Below, piece after piece: positions 53,790 through 64,000 of a stretch of 64,000 nt of DNA; position 1 is the stretch's first letter, and every line of letters begins with the position of its first letter. The notes under the pieces were generated by a model that was not told the origin of the DNA, did no database searches, and worked only from the letters and a program-made list of their open reading frames with translations. Source of the stretch: Zobellella maritima (lineage in GTDB: Bacteria; Pseudomonadota; Gammaproteobacteria; Enterobacterales; Aeromonadaceae); NCBI RefSeq assembly GCF_003075035.1, contig NZ_QCZE01000001.1:1114602-1178601 (forward strand), read 5' to 3'. Made by a program: the position numbers and the translations under genes.

Positions 53790-54551
53790 TTACGAGCAGA
53801 TATAGCAAGCGACCTGGTTGGCTTCCATCAGCTTGAGTACGGAAGAAGGCGGTGATTGATCGGTAAACAGGGCGTTTACCTGTGTGATGTTGCCCATGTT
53901 GACCATGGCGTTGCGGCCGAATTTGCTGTGATCGGCGGCGAGCAGCACCTGCCGGCTGTTGTTGATAATGGCCTGGGCGATGCGCACTTCGTGATAGTCA
54001 AACTCCAGCAAGGATCCATCTGTATCTATTCCCGAAATACCGATAATGCCGAAGTCGGTGCGAAACTGCTGCACAAAGTCCCGGGTGGCCTCGCCCACTA
54101 TTCCGCCATCCCGGTTACGCACCTCGCCCCCGGCAATGATCACGGTAAAGTCTTCCTTCTGGCTGAGGATGCTGGCCACATGGATATTATTGGTGATCAC
54201 CCGTAGCTCATTATGCTCGAGCAGGGCCCGGGCCACGGCCTCGGTGGTGGTGCCGATATCGATAAACAGTGACGCCCCGTCGGGGATCTGGGCTGCAATC
54301 GCCTTGCCGATACTTTCCTTTTCCCGGGCATACATAACCTTACGCGAGTCGTAGGCGGCATTGACGGTACTCGACATCAGCGAGGCGCCGCCATGGTGGC
54401 GACGTATGCTGTTCTGTTCGGCCAGATCGTTCAGATCCCGGCGTATGGTTTGCGGGCTGACATCAAACTGGGCTACCAGATCTTCGGTACTGGCAAATCC
54501 CTTTAGCTTAAGCATTTCCAGTATCTGCTGGTGACGCTGGGTTTGTTTCAC
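53790..54551 (-). CDS. glpR: Glycerol-3-phosphate regulon repressor GlpR (DeoR family)
   Basis: 253 residues, E. coli GlpR 252. N-terminal DeoR helix-turn-helix (ILEMLKLKGFASTEDLVAQF, SPQTIRRDLNDLAEQN) and C-terminal sugar-phosphate-binding domain (IDIGTTTEAVARAL, ITNNIHVAS). I use the GTG at 54551 because it aligns with the E. coli start (MKQTQRH) and has AGGAAG ahead; the frame extends 19 codons further. Divergent from glpF, sharing its control region. Confidence 0.93.
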   Translation of the reverse strand: MKQTQRHQQILEMLKLKGFASTEDLVAQFDVSPQTIRRDLNDLAEQNSIRRHHGGASLMSSTVNAAYDSRKVMYAREKESIGKAIAAQIPDGASLFIDIGTTTEAVARALLEHNELRVITNNIHVASILSQKEDFTVIIAGGEVRNRDGGIVGEATRDFVQQFRTDFGIIGISGIDTDGSLLEFDYHEVRIAQAIINNSRQVLLAADHSKFGRNAMVNMGNITQVNALFTDQSPPSSVLKLMEANQVACYICS

Positions 54552-54654
54552 TTCCGCAACTTCCTGTCGTTTAAGGACTTGATGCAAAAATTGTATCTGA
54601 TCGAACATGCAAATCCCAGTTCAGGCCTCTCCATAGGCACTAGGAACTAAAAGG

Positions 54655-54672
54655 AACATATTCGAACATCAC
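54655..54672. promoter_or_regulatory. GlpR operator-like sequence near the glpR start
   Basis: GGAACATATTCGAACATC contains two GAACAT half sites around TTCGAA. It could serve autoregulation of glpR or the glpFK operon. Weaker than the site at 54736. Confidence 0.4.
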
Positions 54673-54735
54673 AAATTAACGATACGCTAAAAGGTTACAA
54701 AAGCGTGACACACCCCCCAAAAACTGATCGGATCT

Positions 54736-54753
54736 GTTTTCGTTTATGAACAT
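54736..54753 (+). promoter_or_regulatory. GlpR operator-like site upstream of glpF
   Basis: GTTTTCGTTTATGAACAT matches the GlpR consensus at most positions and lies 55 bases before the glpF start, where it could overlap the promoter. Confidence 0.65.
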
Positions 54754-54807
54754 TTGGGTAATAGTTCTCCCAACATCAATCATAAATCAACATTCATGGA
54801 GGAAAAC

Positions 54808-55662
54808 ATGGCGATCAAACGTCCAAATACACTCATGGGAGAATGCATATCCGAATTTATCGGTACCGGCCTGCTGATCTTTTTTGGCGCCGGTTGTGTC
54901 GCGGCCCTGGTGGTTGCCAAGGCCAGCTTCGGGCTATGGGAGATCAGCCTGACCTGGGGCGTAGGGGTGGCCATTGCCATCTATGTGGCCGGCGGGGTGT
55001 CGGGCGCCCATATCAATCCGGCGGTCACCCTGGCACTCACCCTGTTCCGGGGCTTCGACAAACGCAAGGTGCTGCCCTTTATCATTGCCCAACTGGCCGG
55101 TGCCTTCAGTGCCGCCGCCCTGATTTACAGCCTGTATCAGCCGCTGTTTGTAGAATGGGAGCAGGGTATGGGGGTAATACGCGGTAGTCAGGAAAGTCTG
55201 GCGCTGGCCGGCATTTTCTCAACCTATCCCCATCCTTTGCTGTCCAATAGCCATGCTTTTATGGTGGAACTGGTGATCACCGCCGTGCTGATGATGGCCA
55301 TACTGGCACTGACCGATGACAAAAACGGCGGACCCAAGGGCATGACGGCGGCGCTGCTGATTGGCCTGCTGATCGCGGTGATCGGTGCGGCTACCGGCCC
55401 GCTGACCGGCTTTGCCATGAACCCGGCCCGGGACATGGGCCCCAAGCTGTTTGCCTGGCTGGCCGGCTGGGGGGAGATCGCCCTGACCGGGGGCCGTGAC
55501 AACCCCTACTTCTGGGTGCCTGTTCTCGGTCCCGTGGTCGGTGCCTGCACCGGAGCCTGGCTGTATGATCATGCCATCGCCCGGTTTTTGCCCGCTGCAA
55601 ACGGCACCGCCGACGCCGGACAGCCAGACCATTCAAGCAAGGAACAACGGGCCAGCGCCTGA
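54808..55662 (+). CDS. glpF: Glycerol uptake facilitator GlpF
   Basis: 284 residues, aquaporin family with six TM helices and the two NPA boxes (HINPAVTLAL; MNPARDMGP, the D after the second NPA marking a glycerol facilitator). Start MAIKRPNTL at 54808, as GGAGG lies 5 bases ahead; longer frames start before it. glpK follows 24 bases later, same operon. Confidence 0.95.
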   Translation: MAIKRPNTLMGECISEFIGTGLLIFFGAGCVAALVVAKASFGLWEISLTWGVGVAIAIYVAGGVSGAHINPAVTLALTLFRGFDKRKVLPFIIAQLAGAFSAAALIYSLYQPLFVEWEQGMGVIRGSQESLALAGIFSTYPHPLLSNSHAFMVELVITAVLMMAILALTDDKNGGPKGMTAALLIGLLIAVIGAATGPLTGFAMNPARDMGPKLFAWLAGWGEIALTGGRDNPYFWVPVLGPVVGACTGAWLYDHAIARFLPAANGTADAGQPDHSSKEQRASA

Positions 55663-55686
55663 CAAAATCAACAAGGAGATAACCCG

Positions 55687-57192
55687 ATGACGCAAGAAAA
55701 ACGCTATGTGGTCGCACTGGATCAAGGCACGACCTCGTCCCGCGCCATTATTTTTGATGAAAACGCCAACATCCAGGGCGTAGCCCAACGGGAATTCGGT
55801 CAGATCTACCCCCAGGCCGGTTGGGTCGAGCATGATCCCATGGAGATCTGGGCCAGCCAACGCTCGACCCTGACCGAGGTGCTGGCCAAGACCGGGGTGA
55901 GTGCGGATCAGATTGCCGCCATCGGCATCACCAACCAGCGTGAAACCACAGTGGTATGGGAAAAAAGCACCGGCAAGCCGGTTTACAACGCCATCGTCTG
56001 GCAGTGCCGCCGTACCGCCGAGCTGTGCGAGCAGCTCAAGGACAGGGGCCTGACCGACTACGTAAAGGAAAATACCGGCCTGGTGCTCGACGCCTACTTT
56101 TCGGGCACCAAGCTCAAGTGGATCCTGGATAACGTAGCAGGCGCACGGGACAAGGCCGCCCGGGGCGAACTGCTGTTCGGGACCGTCGACACCTGGCTTA
56201 TCTGGAAGCTGACCGAAGGCCGGGTTCATGTCACCGACTACACCAATGCCTCACGTACCATGCTGTTTAACATCAACAGCCTGCAATGGGACAAAAAACT
56301 GCTCGACGAACTGGAAATCCCCGCCTCCATGTTGCCCGAAGTGCGTCCGTCCAGCGAGGTGTACGGCAAAACCAATATCGGCGGCAAGGGCGGCACCCGC
56401 ATCCCCATTGCCGGTATCGCCGGCGATCAGCAGGCCGCGCTGTTTGGCCAGCTGTGCTTCCACAAGGGCATGGCCAAGAACACCTATGGCACCGGCTGTT
56501 TCCTGCTGATGAATACCGGCGGGCAGAAGGTCAGCTCCCGTAAGGGTCTGCTCACCACTCTGGCGGTCGGTGCTAAGGGGGAAGTCAACTATGCCCTGGA
56601 AGGCTCTGTGTTCATGGGCGGCGCCACCATCCAGTGGCTGCGTGACGAGCTGGGGCTGATCCGGGAGGCCGACGATACCGGCTATTTTGCCCAGAAGGTA
56701 AAAGACAGCAACGGTGTCTACCTGGTCCCCGCCTTTGTCGGGCTGGGCGCCCCCTACTGGGATCCTTATGCCCGCGGCACCCTGATCGGCCTGACCCGGG
56801 GCGTTAACCGCAATCATATTATCCGGGCGGCATTGGAGGCGATTGCCTATCAAAGCAGGGACCTGCTAGAAGCCATGCAGGAAGACTCCGGCCTGATGTT
56901 GGCCACCCTCAAGGTCGATGGCGGCGCCGTGGCCAACGACTTCCTGATGCAATTCCAGGCCGATATCACCCATGCCCGAGTGGTGCGTCCGCAACAGACC
57001 GAAACCACCGCCATGGGCGCGGCCTTCCTGGCCGGTCTGGCGGTCGGCATGTGGCAGAGCACCAAAGAGCTGGCCGACAAGTTCGCAGTCGACAAGGAAT
57101 TCAAGCCGCAGATGGACGGCACCACCCGGGCCCGCCTCTACCATGGCTGGCAGAAGGCGGTAAACCGCTCCCGGGACTGGGAAGAGCATTAA
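55687..57192 (+). CDS. glpK: Glycerol kinase GlpK
   Basis: 501 residues, FGGY kinase. [15 protein letters not shown] at the start, [24 protein letters not shown] and [14 protein letters not shown] are intact. Phosphorylates glycerol after GlpF uptake, making the inducer of GlpR. AAGGAGATAA 5 to 9 bases before the ATG. Confidence 0.97.
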   Translation: MTQEKRYVVALDQGTTSSRAIIFDENANIQGVAQREFGQIYPQAGWVEHDPMEIWASQRSTLTEVLAKTGVSADQIAAIGITNQRETTVVWEKSTGKPVYNAIVWQCRRTAELCEQLKDRGLTDYVKENTGLVLDAYFSGTKLKWILDNVAGARDKAARGELLFGTVDTWLIWKLTEGRVHVTDYTNASRTMLFNINSLQWDKKLLDELEIPASMLPEVRPSSEVYGKTNIGGKGGTRIPIAGIAGDQQAALFGQLCFHKGMAKNTYGTGCFLLMNTGGQKVSSRKGLLTTLAVGAKGEVNYALEGSVFMGGATIQWLRDELGLIREADDTGYFAQKVKDSNGVYLVPAFVGLGAPYWDPYARGTLIGLTRGVNRNHIIRAALEAIAYQSRDLLEAMQEDSGLMLATLKVDGGAVANDFLMQFQADITHARVVRPQQTETTAMGAAFLAGLAVGMWQSTKELADKFAVDKEFKPQMDGTTRARLYHGWQKAVNRSRDWEEH

Positions 57193-57214
57193 GCCTTATC
57201 GCTCCCTCGCCATC

Positions 57215-57244
57215 AAGGTGGCGGCCCTTGGCCGCCACCTTTCG
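57215..57244 (+). terminator. Terminator after glpK
   Basis: AAGGTGGCGGCC-CTT-GGCCGCCACCTT, a 12-bp stem followed by TTC. Lies between glpK and the convergent kinase gene, and may act on both. Confidence 0.75.
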
Positions 57245-57250
57245 CAATGT

Positions 57251-60200
57251 CTAGTCAAGCGGGACTGTCAGTTGCTCTGTAATGGTGGTTTCAACCAGTG
57301 CCAGCTGCTGCTCGAACTGGCTGAGCTGGTCTGTGAGGGCGGCCTGCGGCCCCACCTTGCACTGAATCTCCAGCTCGGCACAACAGTCCGCCAAGCTCAG
57401 GGCGCCCACCGTACGGGATGCCGACTTCAGTTGGTGAGCTATCGCGCCCACCTGATGCATCTCCCCCTTGATATGGGCCGCACGCAAGGTTGTTGCCGAC
57501 TGCCGAAGTGAGGCCAGAAAATCCGCCAACACGTCCTGTATTACCTGCTCATCATCACCGACCAAGGTCCTGAGTACAGACAAGTCCACCCCCCTCGATG
57601 GGGAGGTCGACGCCGACCTTAATATTGACGGCTCAAGCGGACTCGCAGTCAACCAGTGGTGCAGTATATCGCCCAACTTATCAAGCCGCACCGGCTTGCT
57701 CAGGCAATCATCTGCTTCGTACAGATCCCCTCCCCGCTCGCGGATCGTAAGTACATCGGCCGTCAGCACAATAATCGGCAGCCGTCGTCGCCCCTCTCCT
57801 TCTGCCTGCCGGATCGCACGGGTCAGCTGGAGACCGTCCATCTCCGGCATGTGCAGATCGGTCAGCAACAGATCACACTCCTGCTGCTGCCAATGCTGCA
57901 ATGCCTCCCGACCGTTTGCCGCTATTTCTGCCCGATAGCCCAGCAACGCCAGCTGACGCAGCAGTACCTTCTGATTGGTGGGATCGTCTTCCGCCACCAG
58001 GATCCGCTGTCCACTGCCTCTGAGCCTCGCCTCCGTTGCCGCGGCCGCAACAGGCTCGTCCGAATGGTCGACCTGGGCCGGCTCTTGCCCAGCGTCGACA
58101 AGCGGCAGCAATATGGTAAAAGTCGCCCCCTCACCCGGGCGGCTGTCGAGGGTTATCTCTCCTCCCATCATGTCCACCAACCTGCGACAGATTGCCAACC
58201 CCAGACCCGAACCACCGAAACGACGGGTAGTCGAACTTTCGGCCTGCATAAAGGGCTGGAACAGCGCCTGGTGCAAGGTTGGGCTTATGCCGATGCCATT
58301 ATCGATCACCCGCACTATCAGCCGCTGCTGTACCTGATCACGTTCCACTCGCACCTGGACCCGTCCGCAACGCCCATCCTGCCGGGCACTGAACTTGATG
58401 GCATTTCCCAGCAGGTTGTAGAGCAGCTGGCGCAGGCGGACAGGATCGCCCTCGATCTGCCGGGGTACATCCGGTTCTATATGGCAGGTCACATCGACTC
58501 CCTTGTCGATCGCCAACGGATACAAGGTGGAACAGACGCCTTCTACCAGGGGATGCAGGGCAAGCCGGGTCTGCTCCAGCTCCAGGCGACCTGCCTCGAT
58601 TTTGGAAAAGTCGAGAATATCGTCGATCAGGCTGAGCAAAGACTGCGCCGAATCCCTGATGATACCAAGGGTATCCAGTTGCCTTGTGTTCGTGATCTGC
58701 CGCTCCAGGACTTCCAGCATGCCCAGTACCCCGTTCATGGGGGTGCGGATTTCATGACTCATGGTGGCCAGAAAGTTCGACTTGGCCTGGCTTGCGTGCA
58801 CCGCCTCAAGGCGTGCCTTGTTCAGCTCCAGGGTACTCTCGGCAACCCTGCGCCGGATACGCATGTTCTGTTCCACAGAGACCAGGGTGAAAGAAACAAC
58901 CAGCAGCAGGATCAGCATGGTGGCGACGATATACACCCTCATCATCAGCGACTGACCTGCCAGCAGGGGCGTCTCGGCCCAGCTCTCCAGCAAGAACCGG
59001 GCGTCGCCCAATGGCTCCGAAAGTAATTGCCACTCCGGTGGCCGTTCTCGTTGTAAGGGCAAACGTTCGTCCAGCAAAAGACTGGTGCGCCCCTGGCCAT
59101 CAATCACCGTGAGTCGACTGCGCAGGCCGGCTTGTGCCCCTTTCCGGGCCAGGCTGCTGATCAGTCCCTCCATTCGGACAAAGCCCACGGCAAAGCCCCG
59201 CAGGGTAACATGTCGACTATCGACATAAACCTGCCCGACGGCACTCTCCTGGGGGTAGACGGGCACCAGCAACCGCCAGTCGCCTATCTGTTTGCTCTCG
59301 TATTTATGGCAAGCGCAGCCCTTTACCAGCACCGGCTGCATGCTGCCTGCAGCCCGATTCATCGCAGTACGGAGCACTGGTGCACTGGCCAGATCCAGGC
59401 CAATGGGCGGCAGCGCTGATGTCTTGCCATGAAAGCTCAGGGGAAAATAGCTGTCCCGCGCCGATACCGGGATAAAACCATCCTGCCCATCCGGCTCCAC
59501 CAGCTGGAAGCCAGACAGACCCCGTCGTCGCATGTCGGCCACCAGCGCGTGCCGGCTATCGGCCGACACCCGGGGGACCCAGGCCAGGCCCTGGACCACA
59601 CCGCCGGTCAGTATGCGTTGTGAAAAACGGCTGAACTGGTTCTGGGTGATTGTTCCGCTGCTCGAGACAAAGTCCGCGACCGAATCCACGGCTTGCAACT
59701 GGTGCAGCAAATGTCCTTCCAGATATTCCTGCAGCACTTCACCGGCGGTCTCGATATCATCACGGCGTTCGGCCTGCTCCACCCGCTGCAGCAAGGTAAA
59801 GCCCGCTATGGTCAAGATCATCAGCAGCAGGGGCAAAAACAACAGCTTGCGGGCCAGTAAACCGCGCTCCTGATAGAGGCCGAGCCAAAGGGGAAGCAAC
59901 AATGTGGCAACCAGCAGTACACCGAAGGTATCGCCGGCCCACCAGGTCACCCAGCTCTCGACCATCAACTCGGTTTGCAATTCCCCAAACAGGGTCAGGC
60001 TGACCACCCCCATGGTCGCAGCCAGAGAACTGGCTACCGGGCCTGCCAGCAACAACGGCAGCAGAACCTGGCTTTCCTTCAGGTTGCCACGCTCGGGCGT
60101 GACCAGCGGCTGCAACCAGCGGGCCCCAAGCCAGGCACTCAGGGTCATGCCTATCGAGGGCAGCACACTTGAAAGAATGGAATCTAATGTCGCCGACTGC

Positions 60201-60475
60201 TCAATCAGCAGGGTTCTTTGATACAGGGAAAAACAGAAGGTCCCCAGCCAGACCGCCGGCCAGTAGTGGTTGCCCCAGGCCAGCAGGGCAAACACCGCCA
60301 GGCCGGCTGCGGGCCAGAGCAATGACGCCTGTAACGGCGGCGCCGCCAGCCATTGCCCAATCACGGCCAGTACAGCATAGCCAAGCACAATCATCGCCAC
60401 CCTGACACAGGAGAAGGCATCGCCTTGCCAATATCGAACATGGCCAAGCCGAAATTTATTCTTTATGCGGTTCAT
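57251..60475 (-). CDS. MASE1-CHASE hybrid histidine kinase with REC and Hpt domains (paralogue 2)
   Basis: 1074 residues. MASE1-type membrane domain of about 8 TM helices (~20-240; [28 protein letters not shown]), a CHASE-like periplasmic region (~270-480; [31 protein letters not shown]), one TM (~510-535), HisKA with phospho-His in [10 protein letters not shown] (~572), HATPase (DNGIGIS; GGSGLGLAIC), REC with Asp in [12 protein letters not shown] (~871) and Hpt with AHQLKSASRTVGA (~1012). Its ATG overlaps the stop of the next paralogue (TGATG). Same architecture as the neighbouring gene, so a duplication. Confidence 0.92.
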   Translation of the reverse strand: MNRIKNKFRLGHVRYWQGDAFSCVRVAMIVLGYAVLAVIGQWLAAPPLQASLLWPAAGLAVFALLAWGNHYWPAVWLGTFCFSLYQRTLLIEQSATLDSILSSVLPSIGMTLSAWLGARWLQPLVTPERGNLKESQVLLPLLLAGPVASSLAATMGVVSLTLFGELQTELMVESWVTWWAGDTFGVLLVATLLLPLWLGLYQERGLLARKLLFLPLLLMILTIAGFTLLQRVEQAERRDDIETAGEVLQEYLEGHLLHQLQAVDSVADFVSSSGTITQNQFSRFSQRILTGGVVQGLAWVPRVSADSRHALVADMRRRGLSGFQLVEPDGQDGFIPVSARDSYFPLSFHGKTSALPPIGLDLASAPVLRTAMNRAAGSMQPVLVKGCACHKYESKQIGDWRLLVPVYPQESAVGQVYVDSRHVTLRGFAVGFVRMEGLISSLARKGAQAGLRSRLTVIDGQGRTSLLLDERLPLQRERPPEWQLLSEPLGDARFLLESWAETPLLAGQSLMMRVYIVATMLILLLVVSFTLVSVEQNMRIRRRVAESTLELNKARLEAVHASQAKSNFLATMSHEIRTPMNGVLGMLEVLERQITNTRQLDTLGIIRDSAQSLLSLIDDILDFSKIEAGRLELEQTRLALHPLVEGVCSTLYPLAIDKGVDVTCHIEPDVPRQIEGDPVRLRQLLYNLLGNAIKFSARQDGRCGRVQVRVERDQVQQRLIVRVIDNGIGISPTLHQALFQPFMQAESSTTRRFGGSGLGLAICRRLVDMMGGEITLDSRPGEGATFTILLPLVDAGQEPAQVDHSDEPVAAAATEARLRGSGQRILVAEDDPTNQKVLLRQLALLGYRAEIAANGREALQHWQQQECDLLLTDLHMPEMDGLQLTRAIRQAEGEGRRRLPIIVLTADVLTIRERGGDLYEADDCLSKPVRLDKLGDILHHWLTASPLEPSILRSASTSPSRGVDLSVLRTLVGDDEQVIQDVLADFLASLRQSATTLRAAHIKGEMHQVGAIAHQLKSASRTVGALSLADCCAELEIQCKVGPQAALTDQLSQFEQQLALVETTITEQLTVPLD

Positions 60476-63400
60476 CAGGGGGCCTGTGTCGACAGCTCGC
60501 TCGCAAGGCCGGCTTCAACCCGGCCCCGGCTGGCATCAAACTGCCGGATCAAGGCCGGCAGCGCCGTCACGGCACCCTCCCTACAGGCCTGATGCAATCG
60601 GGCACACAGTTCGGCCAGCGGCAAAGCCCCGACGGTACGGGAAGATGACTTCAGGCGATGGGCGATGGCTCCCAGCTGTTCTATATCTCCGCACTGATAG
60701 GCCGCCATGGCGGCTGGTGCCATTTGTTGCAGGGACAGCCGATACTCGGCCAGCAACTCAAGCATCGCCGCCTCATCCTGCCCCATCAATGCCTTCAATA
60801 TCGAGGTATCCAGCACCGACTGGGTTTGCATGGGCATAGCCGACTCGGCAACCGGAGCCGTTGATGGCAACCATTGCTGCAACTTGGCCGCCAGCACCTC
60901 CAGCGTTACCGGTTTGGTCAGGTAATCATCCACCCCCTGTGGCTGTTCAAACCGGGAGCGAACACTCATCACGTCGGCGGTCAGCATTATGATGGGCAGA
61001 TACAGTTCCTGCTGCTGTTCACGAATGGCGGTAACCAGCTGATAACCGTCCATTTCGGGCATATGCAGGTCGGTAAGCAGGAGCGAGAATTCTTCCTGCT
61101 GCCAGCGCCGCAATGCCTCCCGGCCGTTTTCGGCCAGCTCGCTCTGATACCCCAGCACCTCCAGCTGATGCCGGATCACTTTCCGGTTGACGGCATCATC
61201 TTCCGCCACCAGGATCCGCGCCGCTTTACTGGCTGCAACTGGAGCATCACGCATGTTACTTTGGCCGGCCGCAGATTCGGCAAGCGACGACACCTCGACC
61301 GGCATTTCCTCCGTCAACGGTAGTATTACCGTGAAACAGGCCCCGGCCCCGGGTGAGCTTGATATCCTGATCTCGCCAGCCATCATATCAACCAGTCGCC
61401 GACAGATGGCCAGCCCCAGCCCGGTGCCGCCAAAACGGCGAGTGGTCGAGCTTTCCAACTGCACAAAGGGCTCAAACAACTCCGACTGTTGTTCGGGTGC
61501 TATGCCGATACCATTGTCCGCGATCTGCAGCGACAGCCGGAACGGGGCCTCACTCAGCCGGTCGACCCGGAGACTGACCCGCCCGCGAAGTCCGGGACGT
61601 CCTGAGCTGAACTTGATGGCATTACCCAGCAGGTTGTAAATCAACTGCCGCAAACGGGTAGGATCCCCCCCGCATTCAGTGGGCACATCGTCGGCAATCA
61701 TGCAGTCGATATCCACCTGCCTGGCGGACGCCACCACTTGCAAGGACTGACAGACCCCTTCGGTCAGGCTGCGCATATTCAGCGGGGCATGCTCCAGCTC
61801 CAGCCGGCCCGCTTCAATTTTAGAGAAATCGAGAATATCGTCGATCAGCCGCAGCAGCGTTTGTGCTGATTCCCAGATAACGGTTACCGTTTCCTTCCGC
61901 GCCCCGGGCTCATCCGCTTGTTGCAACAGCTCGGCCATGCCGAGGATACCGTTCATGGGGGTGCGGATTTCATGACTCATGGTCGCCAGAAACTCCGACT
62001 TGGCCTGGTTCGCCCGCTCCGCCTCGCGGCGGGCCGTTTCCAGCTCGCGGGTCCGCGCCACCACCAGCCGCCGGGTACGGATATTCTGGCCGGTCACATT
62101 GGTGGTGAAGGAGGTCGCCAGCAGCAGCAACAACACCACGCCCAGGATAAACAGCTTCATCATCGACGACTGTCCCGGCTGCCAGGGTAAAGACATCCAG
62201 CTTTCCAGCACGAACTGCGTATCCCCCAGCCATTCAGGACTCAGCTGCAGATCGGCTGCCAGCCCGGCATGGGGCGGCTGGCGTTGATCCAGCAGTAACT
62301 GCGGCTCGCCCCCGGCATTCATCAACGTCAACGTGCTGACCAGCTCTAATCGTTGAGATCTTTCCGCCATGCCCTGCACCAGCTCATCCATATGCAGCAG
62401 GCCCACCGCAAAGCCGATCAGGGCTTGTCGCCTTGCCTCGGGAGACTGCAATTCAGCCGCAAAGCCGGGCCTATACACAGGCACAAACAGCCGCCATGCA
62501 TCTGTCCGCTGTTCACGCAATAGCCTTTTCAGCTGCTGCATGACCGGCCGGCCACTGCTTGCCGCCTGGTCCATAATCGCCCGGCAATCGGGGTCGGCTC
62601 CGAGATCATCCCCCATCAGGGGGACATATTTCGGGGCCGAAACGGCGAGCGCAAAGGGGAAATATTCGTCGCGGGCCCGGGCCGGTATAAAGCCCTCACC
62701 GCCATCCCGTTCCAGCACCCGGAAATCCGGCCAGCCACGCTGTTGCATCGAGGCTTCAAATGTACCCCGTTGGGCGCCCGCCACCCTGGGTACCCAGGCC
62801 AGTCCCTTCACCGCCCCGCTTTGCATCAGCCGTCGGGTAAAGTGGGTAAACTCACGCTGAGTCGGATGATTGTCACCGGCAAACAGGTCGGCCACTTCAT
62901 ATACCGCCTCTTGCTGGCGCAACAGGTAACTATCCAGGTACTCATGCAACACTTCACCGGACACCTTGGTGCGCTCTCTGCTCTCCGCTTGCTCCATGCG
63001 TCCCAGCAACATCAGGCCGATTACCGCCAACACGATGACCAGCAATGGCAAAAACATCATCTTGCGCACGGCAGCCGGGGTATCCCGATAGGCGCCGGAC
63101 AACAGCGGCAGCAGGAAAGGGGCAATCATCAAAACCCCCAGGGTGTCGCCCGACCACCAGGCCAGCCAGTTCCCCAACAGCAGCTCGGCGGACACACCAT
63201 TGAACAGGTACATGGACAACACGCCCACCGAGGCTGACAGGGTACAGGACACCGGGGCGGCCAGCACCAGCCGCAACAGTACCTCACCTTCCCGCTCGGC
63301 CAACCGGCGCTCGTCACTCAACGGCGCCAGCCATTTGGCCCCCAGCAAGGCACCGAGGGTCGCCGCCAGTGCAGTGACGGCGGTCACCAGCACCAGTGAC

Positions 63401-63702
63401 AGACTCGGCTCATTGCCAGCCAGCAAGGTCTTATGGAACAGGTCAGAGCCGAAACCGCCCAGCCAGACCGCGGGCCAGTAGCGCCGGCCCCAGATCAGCA
63501 GGCCAAACAAGGCCAGGCCGGCCGCCGGCCAGACCGGTGCCACATATACAGGCGGCGTGGTGGCCAGCCACATGCCCAATTCTGCCAGGGCCGCATAACC
63601 GAACACGAGAATGCCGACCCGCAGGGCGATGTGAATGAGCGGAAGGAAACTTCCTGCCCGCTTGCACGGGCCAGAAGCCGCCGACTGCGGTTTATCTTGC
63701 AT
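60475..63702 (-). CDS. MASE1-CHASE hybrid histidine kinase with REC and Hpt domains (paralogue 1)
   Basis: 1075 residues, same domain order as the neighbouring paralogue. MASE1 (~20-240), CHASE-like segment ([39 protein letters not shown]), HisKA with [10 protein letters not shown] (~576), HATPase with DNGIGIAP and [13 protein letters not shown] with [12 protein letters not shown] (~877) and Hpt with [13 protein letters not shown] (~1015). Precedes paralogue 2 in transcription order with a one-base overlap. Starts 8 bases after the EAL gene stop, so the three are probably one operon. Confidence 0.93.
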   Translation of the reverse strand: MQDKPQSAASGPCKRAGSFLPLIHIALRVGILVFGYAALAELGMWLATTPPVYVAPVWPAAGLALFGLLIWGRRYWPAVWLGGFGSDLFHKTLLAGNEPSLSLVLVTAVTALAATLGALLGAKWLAPLSDERRLAEREGEVLLRLVLAAPVSCTLSASVGVLSMYLFNGVSAELLLGNWLAWWSGDTLGVLMIAPFLLPLLSGAYRDTPAAVRKMMFLPLLVIVLAVIGLMLLGRMEQAESRERTKVSGEVLHEYLDSYLLRQQEAVYEVADLFAGDNHPTQREFTHFTRRLMQSGAVKGLAWVPRVAGAQRGTFEASMQQRGWPDFRVLERDGGEGFIPARARDEYFPFALAVSAPKYVPLMGDDLGADPDCRAIMDQAASSGRPVMQQLKRLLREQRTDAWRLFVPVYRPGFAAELQSPEARRQALIGFAVGLLHMDELVQGMAERSQRLELVSTLTLMNAGGEPQLLLDQRQPPHAGLAADLQLSPEWLGDTQFVLESWMSLPWQPGQSSMMKLFILGVVLLLLLATSFTTNVTGQNIRTRRLVVARTRELETARREAERANQAKSEFLATMSHEIRTPMNGILGMAELLQQADEPGARKETVTVIWESAQTLLRLIDDILDFSKIEAGRLELEHAPLNMRSLTEGVCQSLQVVASARQVDIDCMIADDVPTECGGDPTRLRQLIYNLLGNAIKFSSGRPGLRGRVSLRVDRLSEAPFRLSLQIADNGIGIAPEQQSELFEPFVQLESSTTRRFGGTGLGLAICRRLVDMMAGEIRISSSPGAGACFTVILPLTEEMPVEVSSLAESAAGQSNMRDAPVAASKAARILVAEDDAVNRKVIRHQLEVLGYQSELAENGREALRRWQQEEFSLLLTDLHMPEMDGYQLVTAIREQQQELYLPIIMLTADVMSVRSRFEQPQGVDDYLTKPVTLEVLAAKLQQWLPSTAPVAESAMPMQTQSVLDTSILKALMGQDEAAMLELLAEYRLSLQQMAPAAMAAYQCGDIEQLGAIAHRLKSSSRTVGALPLAELCARLHQACREGAVTALPALIRQFDASRGRVEAGLASELSTQAP

Positions 63703-63710
63703 ATGGGGAA

Positions 63711-64000
63711 TTATTCCTGGGAGCAGACAAGCTGCTCAAGGCGCAGCTGCCACTGCTGCAGCCAGTCGGTCATGTGCCAGGCCGGCATGGGACGGCCAAT
63801 AAAATATCCCTGGGCCAGCTGGCATCTGCCAGTCTTCCGCAGATATTTCCAGTCATCCGCATCCTCGACGCCTTCCGCCACTGTACTCATACCCAACTGC
63901 TCTGCCATATTCAGGGTGGAGTCAAAAATGGCCCTGCGGGTAGCGTCCCTGTGGGCCCCATGCACGAAGCTGCGGTCTATCTTGAGTTCGCTGAAGGGAA
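63711..64000 (-). CDS. EAL-domain c-di-GMP phosphodiesterase, C-terminal fragment
   Basis: The visible 96 residues are the C-terminal part of an EAL domain: [32 protein letters not shown] and [15 protein letters not shown], the usual final motifs. The gene continues past the right edge, so upstream sensory domains are unseen. It degrades c-di-GMP if the EAL and KID...D residues of the rest are intact. Upstream neighbour of two hybrid kinases on the same strand. Confidence 0.88.
   Translation of the reverse strand, partial: PFSELKIDRSFVHGAHRDATRRAIFDSTLNMAEQLGMSTVAEGVEDADDWKYLRKTGRCQLAQGYFIGRPMPAWHMTDWLQQWQLRLEQLVCSQE

Overview
The window reads as chromosomal DNA of a GC-rich gammaproteobacterium. 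The evidence is a his operon with a HisL leader, bifunctional HisB and fused HisIE, a GlpR/GlpFK/GlpD regulon, and LpxM, MtgA and MepA envelope enzymes. A marine or estuarine Aeromonadaceae-type organism (Oceanimonas/Oceanisphaera/Zobellella relatives) would fit, but that placement is inference; no rRNA or tRNA gene is visible.

Layout. (1) 1-10678, minus strand: one long gene run. It encodes a small DUF3565 protein, a ceramidase-like membrane protein, a two-TM ion channel, an ankyrin protein, a hydrogenase maturation protease, HypF-C-D-E-A-B, and the beta, gamma and (partial) delta subunits of a cytosolic NAD(P)-linked [NiFe] hydrogenase of the group 3b/sulfhydrogenase type. The catalytic large subunit should lie just left of base 1. 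A ~78-bp tandem repeat sits between the ankyrin and protease genes. (2) 10758-16983: a coiled-coil protein, a 2-oxoadipate dioxygenase (HglS) homologue, a TAXI-type TRAP transporter (binding lipoprotein plus fused permease) and a LysR regulator. The binding protein appears to be circularly permuted. (3) 16987-18164: small genes (DUF1289, unknown, GNAT). (4) About 18.8-26.4 kb: an AT-richer array of minus-strand genes separated by attC-like sites with no integrase gene in view, i.e. an orphan integron cassette array (CALIN). Cargo: VOC protein, broken ynfA, NERD/zinc-ribbon protein, glycine-zipper protein, an unknown, an HExxH putative metalloprotease, two HEPN-like proteins and a small membrane protein. 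An IS3 orfA remnant lies inside it.

(5) 27.0-34.3 kb, plus strand: promoter, HisL leader, attenuator and hisGDCBHAFI, nearly all genes overlapping. (6) 34.4-39.6 kb: a phosphorelay/c-di-GMP operon of a GAF-PAS hybrid kinase, a single-domain response regulator and an Hpt-REC-REC-GGDEF protein. (7) 39.7-50.8 kb: housekeeping genes including lpxM with a coupled 37-aa membrane ORF, DUF924, DUF3025, a retropepsin-like protease, adenine deaminase, mtgA, nagD, a CPA2 antiporter, a 2OG-Fe(II) oxygenase and asnB. (8) 50.9-57.2 kb: mepA and the glycerol regulon glpD, glpR, glpF, glpK with GlpR-operator-like sites. REP-like palindromic repeats flank this region. (9) 57.2-64.0 kb, minus strand: two tandem paralogous MASE1-CHASE hybrid kinases preceded by the end of an EAL-domain gene.

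The observations most worth following are the permuted TAXI binding protein, the orphan cassette array with its HEPN pair and zincin, and the in-frame 26-codon repeat ahead of the hydrogenase protease.
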